A DNA stretch of 64,000 nucleotides. It comes from Hyperoplus lanceolatus. Taxonomy: Eukaryota > Chordata > Actinopteri > Uranoscopiformes > Ammodytidae. Below the pieces are notes generated by a model that was not told the DNA's origin, ran no database searches, and saw only the letters and a program-made list of their open reading frames with translations. Position 1 is the stretch's first letter, and each line of letters begins with the position of its first letter. The position numbers were made by a program, and so were the translations under genes. Of this stretch, positions 9,484 through 20,268 are shown in pieces. The stretch is from contig CM049403.1 in assembly GCA_026929865.2 (NCBI GenBank), positions 34,160,001 to 34,224,000 of the forward strand, given 5' to 3'.

Positions 9484-10520
9484 CCTACAAAGCTCTTTTA
9501 ACACCCTGCAGGACTGTCTAGTGGACCTCAGGCTGGTTCTTAGCTTCCCAGACAAAACCAAATATATGTGTTTCTCCAGAGCAAGAACTACAACTTTTAA
9601 TGATTTTACTATTTTTACAAAGAATGGATTTTTTAATTGAAAGAGTCACGAGTACAAATATCTCGGCATCTGGTGAGATGATAAACTCACTTTTAATTTC
9701 CATATAAATAATCTTGTTTGTCGACTACGACAAAAAAATTGCTATTTTTATAGAATCAAAACCACCTTCCCTTTATTTAGTAGGAAAAGGATTACTGAGG
9801 CAGTTTTCATGTCTGTCCTTGATTACGGTGATGTGGTCTACGGCATGCATCATATTCATGTCTTAAACTCCTGGACTCTGTTTTTCACTCTGCTTTAGGT
9901 TCATCACATGAGATGCTTATGACACACACCATTGTGTTTTATATGAAAAGGTTGGGTGGTCACTCCCTTAAGAGACGTGATGCACATTGGCACGCTTTTA
10001 TTTACAAAGCCTTGACCGGGAAGCTTCCTCGTTATTTAACAGAAATGCTGCACATTTCAGATGGGCTTTATCAGACCCGCTCCACTGACATGCTAATGCT
10101 TTATGTGCAACCCGGTCTGAGCTGGGAAAGACAGCTTTTTAAGCTTCAGTGCCCCCGACTCCTGGAACAACTTACAGCAACAAATTAAACTAAATACCTT
10201 CATATCCTTTAACCAATTTAAACAAACTATCTTAAATCTGCCAAACTCTACCTGTAACTGTTTTAATTAGGCTATATTGTACTTTCACCCATTTCATTTC
10301 ATTTTAATTGCTGCCACTCTTCACCACTATGTAAATGTTTCAATAGTTTTTTCTCTTCACCTGTTGTTGTGTATTTGATGTATTTGCATTGAATATTGTT
10401 TATGTATTGTTGTTTTTCCTTTGAATTTGTTTTGATCTCGACGTCGTTGTAAATGAGGGTCAGCCCTCAACTGGTCTCTCGAGGATAAATAAAAGTTAAA
10501 TGAAAATGAAATAAATTAAA
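9484..10520 (+). mobile_element. LINE fragment: 3' end of a reverse transcriptase ORF plus tail
   Basis: The broken + strand frame shows LQSSFNTLQDCL, YLGIW and VFMSVLDYGDVVYG, which match the C-terminal part of non-LTR retrotransposon reverse transcriptases. Many stops and frameshifts are present. The 3' tail carries TCTCGAGGATAAATAAAAG. The same tail lies inverted at 14310-14592 and in short form at 16365-16450. Confidence 0.65.
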
Positions 10521-11299
10521 TATTAACAAAAAAATTGCTTACTTCACCTTTAGTGTAGCTTTAAATTGCGTTGATTATTACAGCTGTAAAGCGGACGGGA
10601 ACACATACAGATGCCTTTTTAAAAATGCCTTTCTATTTAGTTGATATTGTAAATGCCTTGCTTTCTTTGCAGCACTTGTTAGGAAAAATATTTCATGTTC
10701 TTTTAACCAGAGTTGAAGACGGAAAACCAAAGTAGAAGATTTATATCAAAGCTTAAAGGTTTATTATCTAAATTGAGTGAGCAGAAACATGTCGGCCTAC
10801 ATGGAGCTTACTGGTTCTCAAGAAGCGTCCCCAGTAAGACTGAAGACAAAATGGTGGGACATAGTGTTAAATGGAAACAAATACATTTTTTCTGATTGGT
10901 TGACTATGTGTTAGAGGCTGGCCGTAGATGTTAGGCTTGGCTTCCCGATGACGTCTTCTTCTTGCTGGTCTTCATAAGATACATTTCATGGTTTACACTA
11001 CCCTGCTCATAAGAGAGGTGAAGGGAGGGTGCGGGGTCGTTGCTAGGCCGGTTGTCATGTGCTGGCACATCCCACACAAATAGTTCTCCCCTGACCTTGG
11101 GCAAAGTATCTACTGAAACTGCCTGCCTCTGTATATACAGTGTTGTTATGTGCACTTACAAAATGGTGAATGAATGTGAAGTTAATAAACATACAAAAGT
11201 GCATATGTGTAAAAGCACACTTTTGTATTTCTACTGTATTTATTTACCATCTTTTTACTATTATTGTTACTCATGTCTACGTTCATTCATTTTTAGGTC

Positions 11300-11308
<9 letters not shown>
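10521..11308. other. Unique-looking spacer, no gene recognised
   Basis: It holds no supported gene or element. Short open frames here have no recognisable motif. Confidence 0.3.

Positions 11309-11336
<28 letters not shown>
11309..11336 (+). repeat. (AT)n microsatellite
   Basis: A short TA dinucleotide run at the edge of a DNA transposon fragment. Confidence 0.8.
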
Positions 11337-11339
<3 letters not shown>

Positions 11340-11605
11340 TCTAAACAAAAATATAAACGCAACACTTTTGTTTTTGCTCCCATTTTTCATGAGATGGACT
11401 TAAATATCTAAAATTCATTCCAGATACACAATTGTACCATTTCTCTCAAACATTGTTCACAAATCTGTCTAAATGTGTGATAGTGAGCACTTCTGCTTTG
11501 CTGAGATAATCCATCCCACCTCACAGGTGTGCCACATCAAGATGCTGATCTGACATCATGATTAGTGCACAGGTGAGCCTTAGACTGTCCACAATAAAAG
11601 GCAGA
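11337..11605 (+). mobile_element. Mariner/Tc1-type DNA transposon end
   Basis: It starts ACACTCTAAACAAAAATATA followed by AACGCAACACTTTTG, an end I associate with a common fish mariner-like family. No transposase frame remains, and the other terminus is not seen. Confidence 0.55.
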
Positions 11606-12290
11606 AAAATACATTTATATATTTAATATTATGTCATATTGCTTTGTGTTTTTGGGTTACTCCAGAAAATAATGTTTCGAAATCTGGACAGTTGCAAGAT
11701 GCAGCCATACAAATGTGGCATAAATATAGTCAGTGTGTTCCCAGCTCAGTGTGAGGAGGAGCGTTAAGTGTCTTTCTGAAGTTCAGATATCTGACTGTGG
11801 TTTCAATTTCCCCCAGAAGCGATTGAAGACTGCCTTAAGCTTCGTTTCCACTTTTCTTAACTTTTGGCTCAAAAGCAGGCCCAGTTCTAGACAGTTAGAT
11901 TAGGGTGGGCCGGTAGACTTTTTAGGTGGACACACTGGGCAAAGAGACCGAAGATGCGAGAGCGTAGAGTAAGATCTCTGTGTCTGATTTTTGGCACTTT
12001 CACTGTGAATTGTGTAGAACACAATATGCAAATTAACTTTGAGTGTTGCTGTGTGGGAGATTTGATTCTTGAATGTTTTTTTTTACAAAATGTTTATGAA
12101 TAACATATAATATACGTTATATACAACCTGGATGGTGGTAGTCCAGAGCTATATACTACCTCTCAAAGTGCACCAGATTCATGCATTTCACTTTAAAAAG
12201 GTAAAAAAATCTCTCGGGTCGTGACCTCGGCTGGTGGGGGTGGGGGGCCTCCAAGCCTTTTTCTTAGTAGACACACACCCACACACACAC
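11606..12290. other. Upstream flank of IFIT copy 1
   Basis: Mostly unique-looking. At about 12165-12215 it contains a short repeat (AAGTGCACCAGATT then ATTTCACTTT) that recurs at 41490-41530, so the ISRE-like TTTCACTTTA in it may be repeat-derived. Confidence 0.4.
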
Positions 12291-12307
12291 ACACACCCTC
12301 AAGCCGA

Positions 12308-12396
12308 TATAAAACCATCACATCTCTCACACCAAAGCACAGACCGGACGTAGCTGATAACGGAGATAACTGCCGAGGAAACTGTCTGATCATGAG
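12308..12396 (+). promoter_or_regulatory. IFIT copy 1 core promoter and start-codon exon
   Basis: A TATAAAA box at 12308-12314 lies about 80 bases before ATGAG|GTGAGC (ATG 12392-12394, donor at 12397). IFIT genes typically have a first exon that encodes little more than the start Met. The five coding bases join the exon at 18982 to give MSAAENQTLKSKLEALQCHF. Sequence after the donor (CCGCTGCTTCTGC) matches the other two IFIT first exons (51124, 58515), which fixes this assignment. Confidence 0.75.
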
Positions 12397-12671
12397 GTGA
12401 GCCGCTGCTTCTGCATGTCATATGAATAATACAGGCCAGCAGACAGACTTGTTTTTGAATACTTTTGCAGAAGTGTTTAGGCTACCAGTTAAGAAATGGA
12501 ACAGGCCAAATACAAGGCCACTTCACACTTTATACACTTGGCATTGTCACAGAAAAACTGAACTTAGTGCTGAACTGAGTCTTAAAAGCTGAAGCAATTA
12601 GATTAAAATTGACTGTGTATTGGACTGCCAGTTCTTAAAATAAATAAATAAAAATAAATAAATTTATGGGT

Positions 12672-12680
12672 ATATGTGTG

Positions 12681-12769
<89 letters not shown>

Positions 12770-12783
12770 CTATATATATATAA
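12672..12783 (+). repeat. (AT)n microsatellite
   Basis: About 110 bases of near-pure TA in IFIT copy 1 intron 1. Confidence 0.9.
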
Positions 12784-13230
12784 AAAAATGTTTTTTGTTT
12801 TATTTTTATTTTCTGTAACAGTAACTGTGTATCTGAATCGAATTTGATGAAAATGGGAGTGGGACCTGATAAGCCTTTGGCTTCTTCCGTCTCCCTTCGG
12901 ACAACACAAAGTATGATGTATGAATATTTGCAAGAGAAAAGTATGTATTGTGTGGAATTGTCCGAAAGAATAATAAATAAATAAATATCTTTATTGAGGT
13001 CAGAGATTAGTTTTATTATTGTTTATTTTATGACTTATTATGGCGTCCCCAGAGGCCGACATATTCACAGTGTCAATACTAGAAGGTAATGACGATGTTT
13101 ATATTCATTTCAGCCACAGAATTTTTTTAAATGAGCCTACTTTTAATTGATTATCATTTAAGTTCGTTAAAATCCTGTAAGCTTTTCAAACGTTACAAAT
13201 TCAAGTAGGCCACAAGCGTGTACATTTTGA
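12784..13230. other. IFIT copy 1 intron, no feature seen
   Basis: AT-rich intron sequence without a recognisable element. Confidence 0.3.
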
Positions 13231-13563
13231 AGTAATGTATTAGCTAAAATCAATATCCTCATTCATAAATATGTCCTCATTGGTGTAAATCACCTCTGCC
13301 AATAATCTGAATTATCCTCCTGAGCGGAGAATTACAAATATTAATATTACATTTTCTACATTGAGCAGGCAAGTCTTATGGAGGAATCCATGTTTTTGGA
13401 ATGTCATCAAGTGCATTGTTTAAAATTTTGAATTGTTCTTGTCCTTGAAGGCCACTGTAGCTTCTGTTATTATTCTAAAGGGTTGGGGTTACCCAGGGAG
13501 CGTTGCATTCTAGAACTTTGTAGAACTTTCTTGATGATGTCATATTACACACTGCACCTTTAA
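13231..13563 (-). mobile_element. MITE family A, inverted copy
   Basis: Reverse complement of the 559-918 copy. The end nearer 13563 (CACTGCACCTTTAA) is intact; the other terminal repeat is lost. Confidence 0.75.
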
Positions 13564-13649
13564 CTTTTTTTTTTTTTTTTTTTTTTTTTGTTTTTATTGA
13601 GTTTTCAGCACATCACATCTACACATAGTTAGATCAACTTGCAAATGTT

Positions 13650-13847
13650 GGGGCTCGATTGGCGTAGTGGATAGAGCGCGTACCATATTGGCTCCGACAG
13701 CCACCGTTGCAGTGGTCGCGGGTTTGAATCCGACACGTAGACAACTGCAGTGTGCCCCCCTCTCTCTCTGTCTGTCTCCCCATTTCAACTCTGTTTCTTC
13801 CAATAAAGCTTGAAAATGCCAAAAAAAAAAATCTTAAAAAAAACAAA
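13650..13847 (+). mobile_element. tRNA-derived SINE with perfect 14-base target duplication
   Basis: The head has box A (GGCGTAGTGGATAGAGCG) and box B (GGGTTTGAATCC). The tail is CCCCATTTCAACTCTGTTTC, then CAATAAAGC and an A-rich end. AACTTGCAAATGTT occurs on both sides (13636-13649, 13848-13861), so the element is intact and fairly young. Confidence 0.85.
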
Positions 13848-13886
13848 AACTTGCAAATGTTAATTAAGTGCAGTTAAAACAAAACA

Positions 13887-14218
13887 TTAAAGGTGCAGTG
13901 TGTAATATGACATCATCAAGAAAGTTCTACAGGAGTGCAGAACCCTGGGTAACCGCCCAGAGTGTGGCAACTCAGAACAATTCCCATTTTAAACAATGCA
14001 CCAGCTATGACACTTTCAAGATGGCGGCACTAGGTCTTGGTCCAAAATATGCAGAAATATGGACATATATGAGACCCTTTCTAAGGGAAACAATAATAAT
14101 TCAAAACATTTTTTTCAGCTATTATGCACTACATTAAATGTACTTATGGATATTATAATTACTTTCTACAAAATCTGCTAGGAAATAAAACCAAAAATTC
14201 TACACACTGCAGGTTTAA
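13887..14218 (+). mobile_element. MITE related to family A
   Basis: It is bounded by TTAAAGGTGCAGTGTGTA and TACACACTGCAGGTTTAA. Its left 50 bases match family A, but the body is different, so it is a sister family that shares ends. Confidence 0.65.
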
Positions 14219-14309
14219 GTAATGAACAAACAATTAGAACAAAAACAGAGCCTGTGGGGATACGTGATGTAGACAAAAAGATGAAATAAATTTTTCTTAT
14301 TTTTTTTTT

Positions 14310-14592
14310 TTCATTTAACTTTTATTTATCCTCCAGAGACCAGTTGAGGGGTGACAACTCATTTTCAATGACGTCGAGTTCAAAACAAATTCAAAGGAAA
14401 AACAACAATACATGAACAATATTCAACGCAAATACATCAAATACACAACAACAGGTGAAGAGAGAAAAACAATTGAAACATTTACATAGTGGTGAAGAGT
14501 GGCAGCAATTGAAATGAAATGGGTGAAAGTACAATATAGCCTAATTAAAACAGTTACAGGTAGAGTTTGGCAGATTTAAGATAGTTTATGTA
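14310..14592 (-). mobile_element. LINE 3' tail, inverted
   Basis: Reverse complement of 10215-10500, with the poly(T) at 14302-14312 marking its 3' end. It is a 5'-truncated insertion. Confidence 0.7.
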
Positions 14593-15280
14593 AAAATAAG
14601 CGCAGCTCAAGTAGCTGCATTACACTTAAATGCAAACACACTGTGAGCCAGTGTCCTTACAGTTCGTCTAAGTAAAGTATCCACTTCTGCCATCTCTTAG
14701 CATACAAATCAAACCTCAAACCTAACACACAAGTCAGTCGCTCCATTGTCCTTATCTCCTGGATGACATCAAACCATTGTTGCTGTTTAGGTGAATCAGG
14801 CTTATACCAGCTTCTAGTTATGGTTTTCCTTGCTGCTGTAAGGAGAACTTTTACCAAGTATCTGTCCCTCTGTAGAGTAACCAGTGAAATGTGACCAAAG
14901 TACAAGACAGTGCATGACAAAGGAATCTTATATCCAAGCACATTAATTAAGACTAAATGGATATCTTTCCAAAATGACCTCAGTTTTTCACAATTCCAAA
15001 AAGAATATGTGTGTGGTATACTTCTACTGTAAGCAGCCACACTGTCTCCAACATGGCTGGGGTGTTGAAGATGCTTTACTACTGATTTTAGGTGTAATAA
15101 AAAAAACGCACCAAATTTTTCCAGTTGAAAACCCTGAGTTGTTGTGAACTTGTGGAAGTACGTTGAGTTTCACACATATCGTACCATACATCTGATGACA
15201 TTTCCTACATTTAATTCTTTTTCCCCACCTTAATTTTAGATACAATGTTGACAGTATGGGTTTAGGTCGGTGTGTTTGTT

Positions 15281-15282
<2 letters not shown>

Positions 15283-15316
<34 letters not shown>

Positions 15317-15339
15317 AGTCTGTGTGTGTGTGTGTCTGT

Positions 15340-15400
<61 letters not shown>
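15283..15400 (+). repeat. (TG)n microsatellite
   Basis: A long TG array with a few interruptions, inside the L1 relic. Confidence 0.9.
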
Positions 15401-15401
<1 letters not shown>

Positions 15402-15825
15402 GGACAGGATACGATTTTTTTTTTAAATAAGATACTTTTTTTGTAATTTTTCATACTTTATTGACAGTATGCGTTGAGGTGTGTGTGTGTGTTTGTTTGC
15501 GTCTGTGTGTGTGTGTGTGTGTGTCTGTGAGTGTGTGAGTGAGTGGTGCTTGTATACATTCCATAATACTGTCATAAAACATGGAGATTACTTTTACACT
15601 TTTACTATTAGGTTTATATGCATTGATCATATTCCTAATAACTGGGTTTATTTCTTGAGAAATTTCCATCTTCATTTCTTTATTATAATAATCTCTAAAT
15701 TGTATATGCCTAAATAAATCCCGATTTTGAAGAAAAAAAAATAGTTTTAGTTTTTGGAAAGTTTGTAATTGTTTGTTTTTTCCATCAGTGTACACACTGC
15801 CTTAAAACCTTTTACTGCCCATTGT

Positions 15826-16165
15826 TTAAAGGGGCAGTGTGTAATATGACATAATCTAGAAAGTTCTAGGATGCAGCGCTCCCTGGGTAACCCCTCCCCT
15901 TTGAATAATAACAGAAGCTACAGTGGCCTTCAAGGACAAGAACAGTTCTAAACAATGCACCTGATGACATTCCAAAAACATGGATTCCTCCACGACTTGC
16001 CCGCTCAATGGACAAAATGTAACATTAATATTTGTAATTCTCCGCTTAGGAGGATAATTCAGATTATGGGCAGAGGTGATTTTACACCAATGAGGACATA
16101 TTTATGAATGAGGATATTGATTTTAGCTAATAAATTACTTAAAATGTTACACATTGCCCCTTTAA
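15826..16165 (+). mobile_element. MITE family A, full copy inside the L1 relic
   Basis: It runs from TTAAAGGGGCAGTGTGTAA to GTTACACATTGCCCCTTTAA, with TTAA at both ends. Confidence 0.8.
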
Positions 16166-16334
16166 ATATGGCATAATTTTCTCCTGGTTTAAATTGAGTG
16201 TCAAAGGCTATCCATCTTAAGTGTTTTCTGGTCTTTCCTTAGTTTAAATTGCCTTAACAAATCAAACCAGAACTCCAGTGTGCCAGAGGTTATTGAATCT
16301 ATTTGACTTTTGACTAATAGGTCAAGGTCAAGGT

Positions 16335-16745
16335 CAAGGTCACTTTTATTTATATAGCACCTTATTTTTTTTTTTTTTCATTTAACTTTTATTTATCCTC
16401 GAGAGACCAATTGAGGGGTGACCCTCATTTACAATGGTGTCGAGTTATAAGAACCTAAATTCACCAAAGTGCTTTACATAAAATACATAAATTAAAATAC
16501 AACAGCACACATTAAAAAACACTTAAAGCAATGACACAAAACAATTCATTAAAACGTAAAAGCCTGTGAAAAAAGGTGAGTTTTAAGAGTGGGCTTGAAG
16601 GTTTCCAGAGACTCAGATGAGCGAATATGGTGTGGTAAGCTGTTCCAAAGTTTCGGGGCAACCACGGAGAATGCACGATCGCCTTTAGTTTTAAGCCTGC
16701 TGTTTGGCACATCCAGAGATAAGCTGTTTGCAGGGGTATTTCTTT
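16335..16745 (-). mobile_element. Antisense retroelement 3' region inserted in the L1 relic
   Basis: It starts at a triple AAGGTC repeat and CACTTTTATTTATATAGCACC, a kind of 3' end I associate with fish LINEs. It is itself interrupted at 16365-16450 by a poly(T)-led copy of the LINE tail also seen at 10440-10520. The L1 frame resumes at about 16746. Confidence 0.55.
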
Positions 16746-17175
16746 TTCTCCTAAAACCGACTGGATCTGATAACCCTCAACATATGTCTCAGTTTCCTTC
16801 CATCTAGCAACATAGTTCATCATTACACCACAGAAATAGGGGACGGAACTGAGCTGCATAAAAGTAATCTTTGAGATTCGGGAGTGCCATTCCTCCTTTA
16901 TGCTTGGCCAACTGCAGTGTTGTGTATCTTATTCTGGGCTTCTTTCCATCCCAGATAAACCTAGAAATAAGTTTATCCCAGGTTAAGAACTGGTGTTTAG
17001 GAACCCCTAATGGCAAAGCTTGAAACAGGTATAGCAATCTAGGCAACATGTTCATCTTAATTACATTTATCTTACTGCCGAAATCCAATGGATAGGTGGA
17101 CCATCGTTCAATATCCTTTTTAATATTCTGATTAATCAAATTATAGTTTGCCTCGTATAATCTGTTCAATTTTTT

Positions 17176-17336
17176 TTTAGATTAGAACACAGTCTGGGGG
17201 TCAGAACACAGGACCCTTAGAGCCAGCTAGTGTCTGGTGATCAGAGCAAAGGACAATCAGTTCCATCTAGAACACAAAAATGTGTTCCGTTGCCTAGATA
17301 CAGGGGGTGTCTCACATTACCTCATTCTCCCCTACA
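17176..17336. other. No feature seen
   Basis: Short spacer between the L1 relic and the Tc1 element, with the GGTCAGAACACAGGA motif imperfectly repeated. Confidence 0.3.
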
Positions 17337-18709
17337 TAAGGTTTCACAGCCTTTGCTCAATACTTTGTTGTGGCACCTTTGGCATCATTTACAGCTTCAA
17401 TTCTTGGGGAATATGAAGGCACAAGCTTGGCACACCTATCTTTGGCCAGTTTTTCCCCATTCCTCTTTACAGAGCCTATCGAGCTCCATCAGGTTGGATG
17501 GGGAGCGTCAGTGCACATTCGTTTTCAGATCCCTCCAGAGGTGTTCAATGGGATTCACGTCTGGGCTCTGGCTGGGCCACTCTAGGACATTCACAGAGTT
17601 GTCCTGAAGCCACTCCCTCCATATCTTGGCTGTGTGCTGAGGGTCGTTGTCCTTGTGAAAGATGAACCGTTGCCCCAGTCTGAGGTCAAGAGCCCACTAC
17701 AGCAGGTTTTCTTCCATGTCTCTGTACATTGCTGCATTCATCTTTCCCTCAATCCTGACTAGTCTCCCAGTTCCTGCCGCTGAAAAACCTCCCCACAGCC
17801 TGATGCTGCCTCCACCATGCTTCACTGTAGGGATGGTATTGGCCAGGTGATGAGCGGTGCCTGGTTACCTCCAAACATAACGGTTGGCATTCACGCCAAG
17901 TGTCTCATCAGACCATAACATTTTGTTTCTCATGGTCTGAGAGTCTTTCAGGTGCCTTTTGGTAAACTCAGGTCCTTCTGGCCACTCTACCATACAGGCC
18001 TGATTGGTGAAGTGCTGCAGCGATGGTCGTCCTTCTGGAAAGTTCTCCTCTCTCCACAGAGGAACCCTGAAGCTCTGTCAGAGTGACCATCGGGTCATTG
18101 GCCTCCTCCCTAACTAAAGCCTTTCTCCCCTGTTCACTCAGTTTAGAGGGACAGCCGGCTCCACGAAGAGTCCTGGTGGATCCAAACTTCTTCCATTTAC
18201 GGATGATGGAGGCCACTGTGCTCATTGGGACCTTTAAAGCAGCAGAAATGTTTCTGTACCCTTCCCCAGATCTGTGCCTCGAGACAATCCTGTCTCAGAG
18301 GTCTACAGACAATTCCTTCCACTTCATGGTTCTTTTGTGGTCTGAAATGTACTGTTAACTGTGTGACCTTGTATAGACAGGTGTGTGTCTTTCCAAATCA
18401 TGTCCAAACAACTGAATCTACCACAGGTGGACTCCAATGAAGCTGTAGAAACATCTCAAAGATGATCAGTGGAAACGGAATGCACCTGAGCTCAATTTTG
18501 AGCTTGATCACAAAGGCTCTGAATACTTATGTAAAAGTGATTTCTTTGTTTTTTTTTGTTTTTTAATAAATTTGCAAAAATCTCAAACAAACTTATTTTA
18601 AGTTGTCATTATGGGGTATTACGTATTTGTAGAATTTTGAGGATTTTTTTTTATTTTATCCGGCGTAATTCCAAGCTGAAACGCGCTGTGAATACTTTCT
18701 GTATGCACT
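17337..18709 (-). mobile_element. Tc1-like transposon with degenerate transposase
   Basis: The right end is an intact terminal repeat (CAGTGCATACAGAAAGTATT, read on the minus strand from 18709). Minus-strand frames give an HTH region (STVASIIRKWKKFGSTRTLR, 18225-17968), then FIFHKDNDPQHTAK and SPDVNPIEHLWRDLKTN toward 17480. Stops interrupt the frame and the far end is truncated near 17337. It lies in IFIT copy 1 intron 1 and differs in family from the palindromic Tc1 elements. Confidence 0.8.
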
Positions 18710-18960
18710 GGATCTGATTACTTATACCACGCTGCTCGTTTTGATCTGCAGTACAAAGTACAAAGTACAAAATAAATGCCGATACCGATTATTCTGAAAT
18801 ATACTCTAATCAACCGATTTAATCGGTCGGGCCCTAATTCATTGCATCATAATCCATAATTCTTCTCTTCCTCTGTTTTTCCACGATAAATAAACAATGT
18901 TCATCCAAACATAACCCCGATCATAATGTCCTGAACTACTGAAGATGTGTTTTAACATGA
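18710..18960. other. Intron end with a partial hAT-like terminus
   Basis: The sequence near 18779-18836 (CCGATTTAATCGGTCGGGCCC) resembles the end of a degenerate hAT-type element. The other end is not seen. Confidence 0.3.
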
Positions 18961-18981
18961 CATGTTTTCATTCTCCTTCAG

Positions 18982-20268
18982 TGCTGCAGAGAATCAAACA
19001 CTGAAGTCCAAACTGGAGGCCCTGCAGTGCCACTTCACCTGGGATCTGAACGAAGGCGATAACAAACTCTTCCGTGTCAGGGACGATCTCGTGGACGTCG
19101 GGACAGAGGAGGGAAACCGCTGGCTGGGTCACATCTACAACCTGAGGGGGTACATCCAGTACAAGCTGGGCTTCACCGAAGACGCCCAGAGCTTCTTCAC
19201 CAAGGCTGCAGAGGCTTTCTGCAACATCAGAGAAGCAGATGAAGGTCCGTGGTTAGTGGTGAACTATGGGAACCTGGCCTGGCTGCACCATCTCCTGGGA
19301 GACCAAGGAAAGAGTCAGGATTACCTGTCAAAGGTCAATGCCCTGATGCAGAAATACCCATCTCTACCCCAGTACGAGCTCCATGCAGAGACCTACGCTG
19401 GACCCTGATGAAGTTCAGCAGAGACAAACAGCTGCTGGCTGTAGATTACTTTGAGAAAGCCATCGGGATGCAGCCGGAGATGGTGGAGTGGAACTCCAGC
19501 TATGTCTTATTGTTAAGGAATGATTTCAAGTATGACCACACAAAGCTGGAGGATGAAATCCTGGAGAAAATGAAGATCGCCAAAGAACAGGATCCAGAGG
19601 ATTTGTACCTCGCTGTTCACTACCTTGAGCACTGTGCCAAGAAAGGAAAAGGAATTGATAAAGATGAAATACGTGAGTTAGGCAGAAAGGTTTTGAGAAA
19701 TCCTGTCAGCAGCTACAGTGGTATGATTGAATTAATATGGGTTTATAGAGAGTATATATCTGTTGATGAGGCCATTGCTTTGGCAGAGGAGGCTGTGGTA
19801 AAACATCCAGATGAGCGTTATTTGAAGAAATGTGCAGCACATCTCTACAAATGGATCGTTACTTTCAAGGCAACGCAAATCACCATAGAAAGAGCAATCC
19901 GTCTCCAGGAAGAGTTGATCTCTCTTTACCCTGATTCTTCCTTTGTGAAGAAAATGGATCTCGCAAATATCTACGCAAATAAGGATCAGGGCCAAGCTAA
20001 AGCTGAGCAGATATACCAGGAACTGCTGAGAATGGATCTGGAACCAGCAGATACACAGTTGCTTTACCACAAATATTCATATTATTTACACATCCTTCTA
20101 CAGGATATAGACAGGTCAATAAAATATAACATGAAGGCGGCAGAGATACCGCATCAATCCTTTTATCGTGACAGCAGCATCAGAGTTCTGGAGGAAATGA
20201 AGGGCAAATGCAATAAACAAATGCGTGGCGAAATAAAGGAGTTTCTGAAAAGCCTGCCAAAGCTGTAG
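18982..20268 (+). pseudogene. IFIT copy 1, main exon, frameshifted
   Basis: Interferon-induced protein with tetratricopeptide repeats. IFITs are cytosolic helical-repeat proteins that bind viral RNA 5' ends and restrict translation. The exon begins after TTCTCCTTCAG (18971-18981) and joins the ATGAG exon at 12392. TPR helices are visible: NRWLGHIYNLRGYIQYKLG, WLVVNYGNLAWLHHLLGD, LLAVDYFEKAIGMQP. Against copies 2 and 3, ten bases are missing at about 19398-19401 (GAGAAAGCCT after CTACGCT). The first frame therefore stops at 19406-19408, after about 140 residues, and the rest continues in another frame for about 290 codons to TAG at 20266. The second part has no other stop, so the break is recent, or an assembly error or local allele. 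Confidence 0.85.

Larger units (their letters stand above)
14593..17175 (-). mobile_element. L1/Tx1-like LINE, C-terminal half of ORF2, multiply interrupted
   Basis: Read on the minus strand from 17169 down, the frames give MNRLYEANYNLINQNIKKDI, LPNLKDYFYAAQFRPLF, FFITPKISSKASSTPQPCW and AITRSWYKPDSPKQQQW-like blocks in the order expected of an L1-type ORF2 end (thumb, linker, Cys-rich tail). It is broken by stops, by TG microsatellites (15283-15400, 15480-15540), by a MITE (15826-16165) and by an antisense element (16335-16745). It has no coding function left. Confidence 0.75.

Noticed and set aside
12190..12215. ISRE-like TTTCACTTTA upstream of IFIT copy 1
   Set aside because: The same sequence context recurs at 41490-41530 away from any IFIT, so it is probably part of a dispersed repeat.
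16589..16807. Open frame of 72 residues on the + strand
   Set aside because: It overlaps an antisense retroelement end and the L1 relic; no conserved motif.
19732..20070. Minus-strand 112-residue open frame in IFIT copy 1
   Set aside because: It is a shadow of the IFIT main exon.
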